A stretch of DNA of 64,000 bases from Bacteroidia bacterium (GTDB lineage Bacteria > Bacteroidota > Bacteroidia > Palsa-965), in the NCBI GenBank assembly GCA_023151315.1, contig JAKLJE010000013.1, forward strand, positions 1 to 64,000, given 5' to 3'. The position numbers and the translations under genes were made by a program. This document shows positions 25,971 through 35,489 of the stretch, piece by piece (the stretch's first letter is position 1; each line of letters begins with the position of its first letter). The notes under the pieces were generated by a model. That model ran no database searches, was not told the DNA's origin, and saw nothing but the letters and a program-made list of their open reading frames with translations.

Positions 25971-26928
25971 GCGTATACTGCAACATCATATTCCTTCCCG
26001 TTTTTTTAAACTCGCTGATGGTTCTGTTGCTGTTCGCTGGATTAGCGTCAACGGAATCGATTATACTGATCCGTTTTTCGAAGAAACAATTCAACGTGCA
26101 TTGTCACTTCAGGAGAATTCTTCCGGTGGTAAATTAGTAACTACTCCAGGTGAGCTGATAAGGATAGCGGAGCAAATGCCTGAATCTTTTCCTGACGCAT
26201 TTATCTTTCATCTTTCCAGATGCGGATCAACATTGCTTTCACAGATGTTGTGTCAGGATGAAGATAATACGATACTTGCTGAGGTTCCGATTCTTGATCA
26301 GGTACTTAATGCAGAACATTACGGATTTCATTTGCCGGAATACAACAAACGAAAGTATTTTGAAAGTATCATACGAATACTTGCACACTGTAATGACAAT
26401 TACAGTAACAGGTTAATTGTAAAAGCAGACAGTTGGCATATACTGCATTATGCAGTGTTACGTGAATGGTATCCGGAGATTCCATTCTTTTTACTTTATC
26501 GCAATCCGGTGGAGATTATAAATTCTCACTCCAAGTTGCCCGGAATGCATGCGGTGCGCGGAAGCGGAATAGCAGAAATACCGAACACGGGAGAAGCGGA
26601 TCATTTCAGTTATTTGTCTGCTGTATTAACAGAGTACTACAATAGATACAGGACGATTGCAGCGGATGACGCAAAGGCAATATTTATTGGGTATGAAAGA
26701 GGTCCGGAGTGCATGCTTAAAATCTTGACTGATTCAGTTTACGTGAATTGCGAATCAGCAAAATTCAATCACATGCTTCAGAGATCAAGATATCATTCGA
26801 AGAAGAAAGACTCGGAGTATGTTAGTGATTCCGAAAGCAAATTGAAATTGATGTTGCTTGCCGAGACTTCAGAAGCTTATAATGAATTGAGAAATGTAAT
26901 TGACATTAAAACTGCTGTGCATGAATGA
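25960..26928 (+). CDS. Sulfotransferase-family protein
   Basis: A 322-residue putative PAPS-dependent sulfotransferase. The 5'-phosphosulfate-binding loop is FHLSRCGSTLLSQML (~residues 85-99) and the 3'-phosphate motif is LLYRNPVEIINSH (~177-189). The acceptor is unknown. It starts inside the hydroxylase stop region and its stop overlaps the HExxH gene start, so the three are translationally coupled. The co-occurrence suggests sequential modification (hydroxylation then sulfation) of one acceptor; this is inference. Some members of this superfamily act as other phosphoryl-transfer enzymes, so sulfation itself is not proven. Confidence 0.82.
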   Translation: MESERILQHHIPSRFFKLADGSVAVRWISVNGIDYTDPFFEETIQRALSLQENSSGGKLVTTPGELIRIAEQMPESFPDAFIFHLSRCGSTLLSQMLCQDEDNTILAEVPILDQVLNAEHYGFHLPEYNKRKYFESIIRILAHCNDNYSNRLIVKADSWHILHYAVLREWYPEIPFFLLYRNPVEIINSHSKLPGMHAVRGSGIAEIPNTGEADHFSYLSAVLTEYYNRYRTIAADDAKAIFIGYERGPECMLKILTDSVYVNCESAKFNHMLQRSRYHSKKKDSEYVSDSESKLKLMLLAETSEAYNELRNVIDIKTAVHE

Positions 26929-27397
26929 TATTACAGATAAAGCCATTGCGTTCTGCAGAAGAATCGGACTGACAGTTTGCGAAGAGAAAGTGCGTGATAA
27001 TACTTTTTTACCCGGCATTGATATCATTGACGGATGTTTGATAGTGGATCGCGAACTACTGCTTTATCCCGGCGATATTCTGCATGAAGCGGGTCATATT
27101 GCAGTGAGTCATCCTGATTGCCGACATAAACTTAACGGCAATGTAGTTGATTCAGATTCAGATAAGCATGGTGAAGAAATGGCCGTGTTGCTGTGGTCGT
27201 ACTTTGCTGCTCAGGCGGCTGAGATTCCGGCTGAAATAGTATTTCATGCGGAAGGATACAAAGGAGAATCAGAATGGCTATTAAGTAATTTCCAAGCGGG
27301 CAATTACATAGGAATACCCCTGCTCAAATGGATGGGCATAATTGATGTAAAGCCGGAAGGGGAGCCTGAAATTCTGGCGTGGTTACGAACTAGCTGA
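26921..27397 (+). CDS. Small putative zinc metalloprotein with HEAGH motif
   Basis: A 158-residue protein, ATG at 26921 overlapping the sulfotransferase stop by 8 bases (a TTG at 26900 is an alternative). The motif [13 protein letters not shown] (~residues 52-64) is an HExxH zinc site, and a helix with [15 protein letters not shown] (~92-106) could supply the third Glu ligand as in gluzincin/ImmA-like peptidases. No signal peptide. I do not recognise the family. It could process a product of the cluster or be a non-peptidase metal protein. It is convergent with pdhB and overlaps it by 8 bases. Confidence 0.65.
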   Translation: MNDITDKAIAFCRRIGLTVCEEKVRDNTFLPGIDIIDGCLIVDRELLLYPGDILHEAGHIAVSHPDCRHKLNGNVVDSDSDKHGEEMAVLLWSYFAAQAAEIPAEIVFHAEGYKGESEWLLSNFQAGNYIGIPLLKWMGIIDVKPEGEPEILAWLRTS

Positions 27398-28370
27398 CGT
27401 ACATCACGTCTTTCACTGCCTTCACGGTTTTCTCAACATTCGGGAGAGCAGCGGCAATAAGTGTAGGCGCGTATGGAAGCGGAACGTCAGCAGAAACAAC
27501 ACGCTTAATCGGAGCATCCAGATAATCGAATGCATATCTCTGTACATGGAATCCAACGTCGGTTGAGATACTTGCCAGCGGCCATGCTTCTTCAACGATA
27601 ACTAAGCGATTGGTTTTCTTTACAGAATTAACAATAGTCGTATAGTCAATCGGACGTACAGTACGCAGGTCAATTACTTCTGCCTGTATACCTTCTTTAG
27701 CAAGTTCTTCAGCAGCAGTCAACGCAACTTTCAGGATTTTTCCGAATGATACGATTGTAACATCAGTTCCTTCGCGCTTGATATCTGCAACGCCGAGCGG
27801 CAACAGATATTCCCCTTCAGGAACTTCACCTTTATCACCGTACATCAACTCCGATTCCATGAAAATAACAGGATCGTTATCGCGGATTGCGGATTTGAGA
27901 AGGCCTTTTGCGTCGTATGGATTTGCCGGAACAACCACTTTCAATCCCGGAGTATTTGCATACCAATTCTCAAAATTTTGGGAGTGCTGAGCTGCGAGCT
28001 GACCGGCATTTCCTGTAGGGCCACGGAATACGATCGGCATTTGAAACTGTCCGCCGGACATACTGAGCATTTTTGCTGCAGAGTTGATCACCTGATCAAT
28101 AGCTACCAACGAGAAATTGAAGGTCATGAATTCAACAACAGGACGCAGACCGTTCATGGCAGCGCCGGTAGCGATACCTGCGAAACCGAGTTCTGCAATT
28201 GGTGTATCGATTACGCGTCGAGGTCCGAATTCTTCAAGCATGCCCTGACTCACTTTGTACGCACCGTTATACTCGGCAACTTCTTCTCCCATCAGGAAAA
28301 CGCGTTCATCTCTGCGCATTTCTTCATTAAGAGCTTCTCTCAGGGCTTCGCGGAATGCAATTGTTCTCAT
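27390..28370 (-). CDS. pdhB: Pyruvate dehydrogenase E1 component, beta subunit
   Basis: A 326-residue beta subunit of the thiamine-diphosphate E1 enzyme, forming acetyl groups from pyruvate with the alpha subunit encoded elsewhere. The ATG at 28370 ([18 protein letters not shown]) is preferred over the longer frame from 28451, since a TACATTTG box lies between them. Family motifs: [36 protein letters not shown] with the ThDP-activating Glu, and [17 protein letters not shown] near the C-terminus. It could in principle be a branched-chain E1 beta, but the EYNGAYKV segment fits PDH. Confidence 0.93.
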   Translation of the reverse strand: MRTIAFREALREALNEEMRRDERVFLMGEEVAEYNGAYKVSQGMLEEFGPRRVIDTPIAELGFAGIATGAAMNGLRPVVEFMTFNFSLVAIDQVINSAAKMLSMSGGQFQMPIVFRGPTGNAGQLAAQHSQNFENWYANTPGLKVVVPANPYDAKGLLKSAIRDNDPVIFMESELMYGDKGEVPEGEYLLPLGVADIKREGTDVTIVSFGKILKVALTAAEELAKEGIQAEVIDLRTVRPIDYTTIVNSVKKTNRLVIVEEAWPLASISTDVGFHVQRYAFDYLDAPIKRVVSADVPLPYAPTLIAAALPNVEKTVKAVKDVMYVS

Positions 28371-28399
28371 TGTGTTCAATAAATCAGTTTCAAAGACGC

Positions 28400-28407
28400 C
28401 AAATGTA
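28400..28407 (-). promoter_or_regulatory. Candidate -7 box for pdhB
   Basis: The minus strand reads TACATTTG (TAnnTTTG consensus), 29 bases before the preferred ATG. A TTTG -33 element exists but 25 bases upstream, longer than usual. Confidence 0.4.
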
Positions 28408-28511
28408 CACATTTTAGTCAGTAGAAATGCTGCAAAATTGTTGTTGTTCAATGATTCAGCTTAATGGCACCCAACATTTCAACCTTTGTAATAAACCATC
28501 TTAAAAATCAT

Positions 28512-28541
28512 TTTGCCGAACCCCTCAAAATCTTAATTTTG
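28512..28541 (+). promoter_or_regulatory. Bacteroidota-type promoter of etfBA
   Basis: TTTG at 28512-28515 and TAATTTTG at 28534-28541, spaced 18 bases, match the -33/-7 consensus (TTTG...TAnnTTTG) and lie 29 bases before the etfB start. Confidence 0.6.
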
Positions 28542-28570
28542 CACCTCTTTCAAACTAAAATTCTCAGGAT

Positions 28571-29314
28571 ATGAAAATCCTCGTATGTATCAGCAGTGTA
28601 CCGGACACAACCACCAAGATTGTGTTCACACCGGACGGCACTCAGCTCAATAAGCAAGGCGTTCAGTTTGTAATCAATCCGTATGATGAGTGGTATGCAC
28701 TCGTTCGTGCTCTCGAGCTTAAAGAAGCAAAAGGAAGCGGAACGGTTACATTGATTCACGCCGGACCAGCCGAAAACGATGCGATCATCCGTAAAGGACT
28801 CGCAATCGGCGCTGATGACGCTGTGCGAATCGATTTCGATCCTGCGGATTCATATGCAGTTGCAGAGCAAATTGCTGCTTATGCAAATGGTAAGGGTTAC
28901 GATTTGATCCTGGTTGGTAAAGAGACCATTGATACAAACAGTTCACTCGTTGGCGGAATGATTGCTGAGTTCATGCAGCTTCCTTTTGTTTCGCTGGCTT
29001 CCAAGCTGGATGTAAACGGAACCACAGCAACTCTTGAAACTGATATCGACGGCGGAACTGCTGTTGTGGAAGCTTCACTGCCGGCTGTTGTGAGTTGTCA
29101 GAAAGGAATGGCGGAAGCGCGTATCCCTAACATGCGCGGAATTATGGCTGCGCGTACGAAGCCGCTTACGGTTGTACCTGCTGCGAATGCTTCAGCGTTG
29201 ACATCGGCTGTTAAATACACGCCTTCTGAAGGACGTAAAGCGGTGAAGATGATCGATGCATCCAACATGGATGAACTCGTGAGTCTGTTGCACAACGAAG
29301 CGAAGGTTATCTAA
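28571..29314 (+). CDS. etfB: Electron transfer flavoprotein subunit beta
   Basis: A 247-residue ETF beta subunit that binds AMP and, with EtfA, carries electrons from acyl-CoA and other dehydrogenases. Motifs: KILVCISSVPDTTTKI start, NPYDEWYALVRALELKE, and the LVGKETIDTNSSLVGGM segment (~residues 115-131). The EARIPNMRGIMAARTKPL region is the recognition-loop area. It is followed after 29 bases by etfA in one operon. Confidence 0.96.
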   Translation: MKILVCISSVPDTTTKIVFTPDGTQLNKQGVQFVINPYDEWYALVRALELKEAKGSGTVTLIHAGPAENDAIIRKGLAIGADDAVRIDFDPADSYAVAEQIAAYANGKGYDLILVGKETIDTNSSLVGGMIAEFMQLPFVSLASKLDVNGTTATLETDIDGGTAVVEASLPAVVSCQKGMAEARIPNMRGIMAARTKPLTVVPAANASALTSAVKYTPSEGRKAVKMIDASNMDELVSLLHNEAKVI

Positions 29315-29343
29315 TTCCATTGATCAATTAAGAAATTCATATC

Positions 29344-30327
29344 ATGTCAGTACTCGTATTTACAGAAGCAGGCAACGGAAAAATCCGTAAGAATTCACTC
29401 GAAGCAGTGAATTATGCTGCGAACATTGCTAAAACGATTTCAGGTTCTGTTGTTGCTGTTATCGATGGAGAAACCGATGCAGCGCTTCTCGCTGAACTTG
29501 GCAAAGCAGGTGCGAACAAAGTAATAACTGTTGCGGGTGATGCAATATCAAACGGTGACGCTGCTGCGTGGGCAAGTGCAATAGAGCAGATCGCAAAAGC
29601 AGAAAATTGTTCTGTTGTTGTTTTCTCTCATGACTTGATGGGCAAGGCTATCGCACCACGTGTTGCGGTTAAACTCAAAGCGGGTTGCGTTTCAGGTGCT
29701 ACAGGAATTCCTGTTGCTGAAGGAGGAAAACTGCTGGTTGAAAAAGCTGCTTATTCAGGAAAAGCAAGCGCAGTTTTCGCGATATCTTCTGAAAAGAAAG
29801 TAATTACTTTGTTGCCGAATTCTTTCCAGGTTCAATTGGGAAGCGGCACAGCTGAAGTTGCTGCATTCAATGCAGATTTCTCTTCAGTGAAAGGTTCTGT
29901 TACAGTTAAGGAACGCAAGACGCGTACAGCTGCAACAGCGCCACTTCCGGAAGCGGAGCTTGTGGTTTCTGCAGGACGCGGAATGAAAGCGCCGGAGAAC
30001 TGGGGAATCGTTGAAGATCTTGCAAATTCATTGGGTGCAACAACGGCATGTTCACGTCCGGTTGCTGATATGCATTGGCGTCCGCACCACGAGCACGTTG
30101 GACAAACCGGCGTTGCTATACGTCCGAACCTTTACATTGCAATCGGCATTTCAGGAGCAATTCAGCATCTCGCAGGTGTTAACGGATCGAAAACAATTGT
30201 GGTTATCAATACCGACAAAGAAGCACCGTTCTTCAAGTCTGCTGATTACGGAGTTGTAGGTGACGCATTCGACGTTGTTCCGCGTTTAACCGAAGCAATT
30301 AAAAAATTCAAAGCTGCTCAACATTAA
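29344..30327 (+). CDS. etfA: Electron transfer flavoprotein subunit alpha
   Basis: A 327-residue ETF alpha subunit with the FAD domain at its C-terminus: VSAGRGMKAPENW (~residue 205), then the HEHVGQTGVAIRPNLYIAIG and SGAIQHLAGVNGSKTIVVIN signature (~265-285) and KEAPFFKSADYGVVGDAFDV. Length and order match the family. It probably links fatty-acid beta-oxidation, which also feeds PhaJ further along in this window, to the quinone pool; that link is inference. Confidence 0.96.
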   Translation: MSVLVFTEAGNGKIRKNSLEAVNYAANIAKTISGSVVAVIDGETDAALLAELGKAGANKVITVAGDAISNGDAAAWASAIEQIAKAENCSVVVFSHDLMGKAIAPRVAVKLKAGCVSGATGIPVAEGGKLLVEKAAYSGKASAVFAISSEKKVITLLPNSFQVQLGSGTAEVAAFNADFSSVKGSVTVKERKTRTAATAPLPEAELVVSAGRGMKAPENWGIVEDLANSLGATTACSRPVADMHWRPHHEHVGQTGVAIRPNLYIAIGISGAIQHLAGVNGSKTIVVINTDKEAPFFKSADYGVVGDAFDVVPRLTEAIKKFKAAQH

Positions 30328-30367
30328 TCCGGAATAGTCGTTATCTTTAAGATTAAGTAAGTCTCCC

Positions 30368-30994
30368 GTGAGTAAGGACATGAAGAAAATCAAGCTGGAA
30401 ATTGTAGGGCTGTCGTACAGTCAGACACAATCCGGTGCATACGCTCTTGTTCTCGGCGAGGCAAAAGGGAAACGACGTTTACCGATTATTATTGGCGGAT
30501 TCGAAGCGCAGGCGATTGCAATTGAGTTGGAGAAAATGACTCCGAGTCGCCCGCTCACTCACGATTTATTCAGAAGTTTCGCTGATACATTCAGCATCAA
30601 CGTTAAGGAAGTTCTCATTTACGATCTGATCGAAGGAATTTTCTTCGCGAAGATTGTGTGTGAGAACGGAACGACTGAAGGAGAAATTGACGCACGCACT
30701 TCTGATGCAATTGCTCTTGCAGTTCGGTTCAATTGTCCTGTTTACACTTACGAGTTTATACTCTCTCAAGCAGGAATTGTTCTGGATGACGATAAAGATG
30801 CGCCTGCAACAGATGAGGGAGATCTTACTGAACAGGAAGAGGAAGAGTTGCTTGCGGAAGTGACCAGCGGCAATGATTTTGGCAGAAAATCCGATAAAGA
30901 ATTGGAGGAAATGCTGAACAAAGCATTGGAAGAAGAAAATTACGAGCGCGCATCGCGTATTCGTGACGAACTGAATCGCAGAAAATCGGCATAA
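30368..30994 (+). CDS. Bifunctional nuclease (BFN/DUF151) family protein with UVR motif
   Basis: A 208-residue cytoplasmic protein. Residues ~5-135 are the BFN domain (LPIIIGGFEAQAIAIELEKM, DARTSDAIALAVRFNCPVY), known from plant and Thermotoga proteins with reported nuclease activity. Residues ~165-205 hold a UvrB/UvrC-type motif (YERASRIRDELNRRK) preceded by an acidic linker. The start is GTG 30368 or ATG 30380. The BFN plus UVR combination is common in Bacteroidota; its role is not established. Confidence 0.85.
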   Translation: MSKDMKKIKLEIVGLSYSQTQSGAYALVLGEAKGKRRLPIIIGGFEAQAIAIELEKMTPSRPLTHDLFRSFADTFSINVKEVLIYDLIEGIFFAKIVCENGTTEGEIDARTSDAIALAVRFNCPVYTYEFILSQAGIVLDDDKDAPATDEGDLTEQEEEELLAEVTSGNDFGRKSDKELEEMLNKALEEENYERASRIRDELNRRKSA

Positions 30995-31053
30995 GCGAAC
31001 CGATGTAAAGACAGATATTCTTTCTAGCTTTACGAGTACTCAATTTCTTCTGA

Positions 31054-32310
31054 ATGAATATCAAGTCTCGACTTACGATCATGAGCTTTCTCCAGTTTTT
31101 TGTCTGGGGGGCTTGGCTCATCACCATCGGAACATATTGTATCAACGGAAAAGGATGGTCGTTTCCTGAGTTCGGCGCGATTTTCTCAACGCTTGCTTTA
31201 TCATCTTTGATCATGCCTGCGATTACAGGAATCATTGCCGATCGCTGGATGAATGCAGAGCGACTTTACGGTTTACTTCACATTCTTTACGGAGTAGTTT
31301 TGTTCATGGTTCCTGGAGTGAATGATCCGGGCGTACTGTACTATTACATCCTTGCGGCGATGTTGTGTTACATGCCGACAATTTCGCTTTCGAATTCGAT
31401 CGCGTACAATATTCTTAAGAGTAACAAATACGATGTGGTGAAAGTATTTCCGCCGATTCGTGTTTGGGGAACAATCGGTTTCATTGCGGCAATGTGGGTG
31501 ACGAATCTTTCCGGAAGTAAAGACAATGGCAATCAGTTTTATATTGCCGCTGTTATGGCAATTGCGTTGGGAGTTTACTCTTTCACGCTTCCGAAATGTC
31601 CGCCACAGAGAAGTATTTCATCCGACGCAAGCCTGATTGAGCAGCTTGGATTGAATGCATTCAAGTTGTTCGCGAATTATAAAATGGCCTTGTTTTTTAT
31701 TTTCTCCATGTTCCTGGGCGCGGCTTTGCAGTTGACTAACATGTATGGTGATGCGTATCTCGACAGTTTTCGTGAGATCGAACAATATGCAGATTCAATC
31801 GTGGTGAAATACTCCACGATCATCATGTCGATATCGCAGATTTCAGAAACCGTTTTCATTCTCACAATACCGTTTTTCCTGAAGCGATTCGGTATCAAAA
31901 ATGTGATGCTGTTTTCGCTTGTCGCATGGGTGCTGCGTTTCGGATTGTTTGCATATGGTGATCCGGCAGGCGGATTGTGGATGATTGTTCTTTCGTGCAT
32001 TGTTTACGGAATGGCGTTCGACTTCTTCAACATTTCCGGATCACTGTTTGTGGAAACCACCACGGATCCGTCCATACGTTCAAGTGCGCAGGGATTGTTT
32101 ATGATGATGACGAACGGAATCGGCGCATATCTGGGAACGATTGTAAGCAGCTGGGCAATTGGTAAGTATTTTATTCTTGCTGATGGTAAAACCGATTGGC
32201 ATGGAGCATGGCTGGCATTTGCCGTATATGCATTGATTATTGCGGTTCTTTTCGCGGTTCTTTTCCGTCACAAGCACGAGCCGGAGAAAATCGGGGAAGT
32301 GAAGCATTAA
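31054..32310 (+). CDS. Nucleoside permease, NupG/XapB-type MFS transporter
   Basis: A 418-residue inner-membrane protein with about 12 hydrophobic segments, of the nucleoside:H+ symporter family. Typical features are the start RLTIMSFLQFFVWGAWLITIG, the IMPAITGIIADRW loop, and FPPIRVWGTIGFIAAMW in the middle. Nucleoside import fits the salvage kinase at 8.9 kb and the adjacent thyA-folA group. A TAGCTTTA sequence near 31025 resembles a -7 box. Confidence 0.9.
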   Translation: MNIKSRLTIMSFLQFFVWGAWLITIGTYCINGKGWSFPEFGAIFSTLALSSLIMPAITGIIADRWMNAERLYGLLHILYGVVLFMVPGVNDPGVLYYYILAAMLCYMPTISLSNSIAYNILKSNKYDVVKVFPPIRVWGTIGFIAAMWVTNLSGSKDNGNQFYIAAVMAIALGVYSFTLPKCPPQRSISSDASLIEQLGLNAFKLFANYKMALFFIFSMFLGAALQLTNMYGDAYLDSFREIEQYADSIVVKYSTIIMSISQISETVFILTIPFFLKRFGIKNVMLFSLVAWVLRFGLFAYGDPAGGLWMIVLSCIVYGMAFDFFNISGSLFVETTTDPSIRSSAQGLFMMMTNGIGAYLGTIVSSWAIGKYFILADGKTDWHGAWLAFAVYALIIAVLFAVLFRHKHEPEKIGEVKH

Positions 32311-32434
32311 GTCCTGATTTTCCGTTTCATAAGTCGAATTTCTACGGTTGAAAAATCATTTATAACCTGCATTTTTACGAGCGGGAACCGAAGGTTTTCA
32401 TTGGTAATTTTATACGATTCAAAGATTTTTCCCA

Positions 32435-33229
32435 ATGAAGCAATATCACGATCTCATGCGCCATGTGCTCGAACATGGAGCTACAAAAACCGATAGAACA
32501 GGAACAGGAACCGTTTCTGTTTTCGGATATCAAATGCGATTCAATCTGGAAGAAGGTTTTCCCGCGCTGACAACCAAGAAGCTTCATTTGCGTTCTATTA
32601 TTCATGAGTTGTTATGGTTTCTGAAAGGAGAAACCAACATCGCATATCTTAAAGAAAACGGTGTAACCATTTGGGATGAATGGGCGGATGAAAATGGAAA
32701 CCTGGGGCCGGTATACGGTTCTCAGTGGAGATCATGGCCAACTGCAGATGGTCGTCACATTGATCAGATCACGCAAGTGATCAATCAGATTAAAAACAAT
32801 CCGGATTCACGTCGCATGATTGTGAGTGCCTGGAACGTAGGTGAAATCGAAAAGATGAAACTGCCTCCGTGTCACGCATTCTTTCAGTTTTATGTTGCAG
32901 ATGGCAAGTTGAGTTGTCAATTGTATCAGCGCAGTGCGGACATATTTCTGGGCGTTCCGTTCAACATTGCTTCGTATGCATTGCTTACCATGATGGTGGC
33001 GCAGGTATGCGGTTTGAAAGCCGGAGACTTTGTACACACACTTGGTGATGCGCATTTGTATTCCAATCACATCGAACAAACGAAGCTGCAATTGTCGCGT
33101 GATTTTCGTCCTTTACCTACAATGAAAATCAATCCTGAAGTGAAAGATATTTTCGGGTTCAAGTACGAAGATTTCACACTTGAAGGTTACGATCCGCATC
33201 CACACATTAAAGCTGCTGTTGCCGTATAA
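32435..33229 (+). CDS. thyA: Thymidylate synthase ThyA
   Basis: A 264-residue enzyme methylating dUMP to dTMP with methylene-tetrahydrofolate. Identified by [12 protein letters not shown] (phosphate Arg), the [12 protein letters not shown] segment, the catalytic Cys in [12 protein letters not shown] (~residue 146), [17 protein letters not shown] and the C-terminal IKAAVAV end. Full family length. Four bases later a gene for an envelope protein begins, then folA, so folate recycling and dTMP synthesis share a transcript. Confidence 0.98.
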   Translation: MKQYHDLMRHVLEHGATKTDRTGTGTVSVFGYQMRFNLEEGFPALTTKKLHLRSIIHELLWFLKGETNIAYLKENGVTIWDEWADENGNLGPVYGSQWRSWPTADGRHIDQITQVINQIKNNPDSRRMIVSAWNVGEIEKMKLPPCHAFFQFYVADGKLSCQLYQRSADIFLGVPFNIASYALLTMMVAQVCGLKAGDFVHTLGDAHLYSNHIEQTKLQLSRDFRPLPTMKINPEVKDIFGFKYEDFTLEGYDPHPHIKAAVAV

Positions 33230-33233
33230 TTTT

Positions 33234-34988
33234 ATGAGAAATGTTTTTCTGCTGATTCTGATTCTGTCCGGAACGATGAGTTGTTTCGCGCAAACACCCG
33301 CTGAGAAACTGGAGTCGGGTGTGGACCTTTACAAGGCAATGAACTATACAAAAGACAGCGTAGTAAAATCGGGAATAACCCCGGAAGGTATTGATAAGAT
33401 AAAGTCGTTTTCGGATAGGGCGGTGGCCAACTTTGATGACGTGATGGTGAACGGTGATGCGGAACAGAAGGAAGCGGCGCGTTATTACCGGATGTTCGCA
33501 ATCTGTGAATTCGCTTACGTTTACATGGCAGTTGATCAGAATCAGAAAGCGTACGATTTGCTAAAGCCTCGTGAATCTGATATGGATTATTTCAATAATC
33601 CTTCACGCTTTCCTTTGCGATTGGTGCTAAAGGGCGAGAAGCGTATTATTACTTATGAAACATACACCAAAGCAGCATCGATATATTATGTCAGTATGGC
33701 TGACATTTGCGAGCTCCTCGGTAAATACGACGAGGGTATTCGATTCGGAAATAAAGCGGAATCTTTTCCGAACATCTCGCCGTGGAATCGTTATGTCGCA
33801 TTGAATGTGGTTATGGATTGTAAGAAGGAGAAGAATCAGTACGACAAAGAAATGATGGATGTCTCGTTGAAGCATATTCAGGCTTATGAGCAGTTGGATG
33901 AAGCGGAGAGAAAAAAGATTCTTGATAATAATTTTGAATCCACAAAAACCTCTGCTTTTATCATTGTGAAATGTATAGAGCGTGATCCTTCATTGGCTAA
34001 GGGAGAATATCATCGCGGTACGGCTGCGCCGATTCTATCAAGAGTGGGCAGTGCGAAAACGGCCATTGAATTTTATATTGCTGCTATACAGGGTGGATTC
34101 GGTGCCAACGATAAAAATTATCTTTTCGGTGCGGCGGAATTCGGCAAGAAGGAGTACAATAACAAACTGATCAGAATTGCCTGTGATGCTTTGATGAAAA
34201 CCTATCTGAGTTGTGATGATTTAATGCGTGTTTCTGATTTGTATAAGGCGGCAGACGAAAATGTAAAATCGGCGGATGCCGCTGCAAAAGCGAAGGAGTG
34301 CGAAAAAAGAGCTGAAGAAGCTAAGGCAAAAATTGAGAAAGACAGAAGACGAAGTGAACGACTCGGAACGTTTAAGCTTTATGCAGGAGTTTATCCGTTA
34401 GGATTGATTACACGATACAATAGTTACCGCGATTATGGAGGCGTTGCAGGTATTGCAATTAAGAATCATGTATTTGAATTTTCGTACAAGAAGATCAACC
34501 GCAACATGGAATGGACCGGTGATTTGTTTTTTCAGGACAAGGAGTACGATGCCGATTACAGCGGCAGATTGCTGTGGGACGGATCACGAATGCATTTCGC
34601 GTGGTACGTGATTTCACAGAAATCATCCAATGAAGGATTCTTCTTCGGACCAAGCTTTGAGATCGTTGATAAAACTTTCGAGCCTGTCTGGTCGGACCTC
34701 ACACGAACTGACAATGGAGTTTTTGCTGCGAGTTCACAGCGTTTCAATATTTACGATAAAGGCTACTCACTGTACTTCAATTACGGACTGATGTCAATGC
34801 AAAAGAACTTCATGTTTCAATGGTTTACCGGATTCGGCGTGGGCAGGTACAGTTTCACAGTAGATGAGCCGTTCGACAACGACACGTATGTTTATTCCAA
34901 CCAATTGCTGGAATACCGTAAACCGGAGCGCTTCAGTTTCGTGGCGCGCATGGGATTGACAATGGGATTTTATTTAGGCAAGCGATAA
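33234..34988 (+). CDS. Unknown exported protein: helical repeat region plus C-terminal beta-barrel-like domain
   Basis: A 584-residue protein not recognised by family. The ATG at 33234 (MRNVFLLILILSGTMSCFAQ) gives a signal peptide; a Cys near the cleavage site makes a lipoprotein possible but the lipobox is imperfect. Residues ~20-360 are helical and TPR-like (YRMFAICEFAYVYMAVDQNQKAYDLL). Residues ~360-400 are a highly charged putative coiled coil (KAKECEKRAEEAKAKIEKDR). The last ~190 residues alternate aromatic and polar residues and end GLTMGFYLGKR, like a small outer-membrane barrel. It sits between thyA and folA and overlaps folA (TAATG). Confidence 0.7.
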   Translation: MRNVFLLILILSGTMSCFAQTPAEKLESGVDLYKAMNYTKDSVVKSGITPEGIDKIKSFSDRAVANFDDVMVNGDAEQKEAARYYRMFAICEFAYVYMAVDQNQKAYDLLKPRESDMDYFNNPSRFPLRLVLKGEKRIITYETYTKAASIYYVSMADICELLGKYDEGIRFGNKAESFPNISPWNRYVALNVVMDCKKEKNQYDKEMMDVSLKHIQAYEQLDEAERKKILDNNFESTKTSAFIIVKCIERDPSLAKGEYHRGTAAPILSRVGSAKTAIEFYIAAIQGGFGANDKNYLFGAAEFGKKEYNNKLIRIACDALMKTYLSCDDLMRVSDLYKAADENVKSADAAAKAKECEKRAEEAKAKIEKDRRRSERLGTFKLYAGVYPLGLITRYNSYRDYGGVAGIAIKNHVFEFSYKKINRNMEWTGDLFFQDKEYDADYSGRLLWDGSRMHFAWYVISQKSSNEGFFFGPSFEIVDKTFEPVWSDLTRTDNGVFAASSQRFNIYDKGYSLYFNYGLMSMQKNFMFQWFTGFGVGRYSFTVDEPFDNDTYVYSNQLLEYRKPERFSFVARMGLTMGFYLGKR

Positions 34989-35482
34989 TGAAAATCATCA
35001 TCATAGTAGCTGTTGCGGAGAATAATGCAATCGGGAAAGACAATCGATTGTTGTGGCGTTTGCCCGACGATATGAAATTCTTCAAAGAGAAAACCGAAGG
35101 ACATTGTGTTGTGACGGGAAGACGTAATTACGAATCTATTCCTGAGAAATTCCGTCCGTTGCCGGGAAGAACCAATATTGTTGTAACGCGACAGAAAGAT
35201 TATTCCGCTCCTGGCGCAATGGTGGTTGAGTCCATTGATGCTGCTATTGAACTTGCGAAGGGCAGAGGAGAAGATCAGTTGTACATTATCGGTGGCGGTG
35301 AGATTTACGCGCAATGCATGGGAATTGCAGATGAAATTCTGTTCACACGCGTGCATCACTCATTTGACGCGGATACGTTTTTCCCTGAGATAGGATCTGA
35401 ATGGAAGGAAGTATGGAGTGAACATCATGCTGCTGATGAGAAGCATGCGTACTCATTTACGTTTATTCAGTACAGAAAATAA
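34988..35482 (+). CDS. folA: Dihydrofolate reductase
   Basis: A 164-residue type I DHFR that regenerates tetrahydrofolate consumed by ThyA. Markers: VAVAENNAIGKDNRLLWRLPDDMKFFK with the acidic catalytic residue (~28), VVTGRRNYESIP, NIVVTRQ, and YIIGGGEIYAQ (NADPH loop, ~98-108). Start overlaps the previous stop (TAATG). It is convergent with clpX, 7 bases apart. Confidence 0.97.
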   Translation: MKIIIIVAVAENNAIGKDNRLLWRLPDDMKFFKEKTEGHCVVTGRRNYESIPEKFRPLPGRTNIVVTRQKDYSAPGAMVVESIDAAIELAKGRGEDQLYIIGGGEIYAQCMGIADEILFTRVHHSFDADTFFPEIGSEWKEVWSEHHAADEKHAYSFTFIQYRK

Positions 35483-35489
35483 TTCTGAT

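Noticed and set aside
21135-27397. Prophage or tailocin, because of tail-collar domains
   Set aside because: No capsid, sheath, tube, baseplate, terminase or integrase genes are present; collar-domain proteins also occur outside phages.
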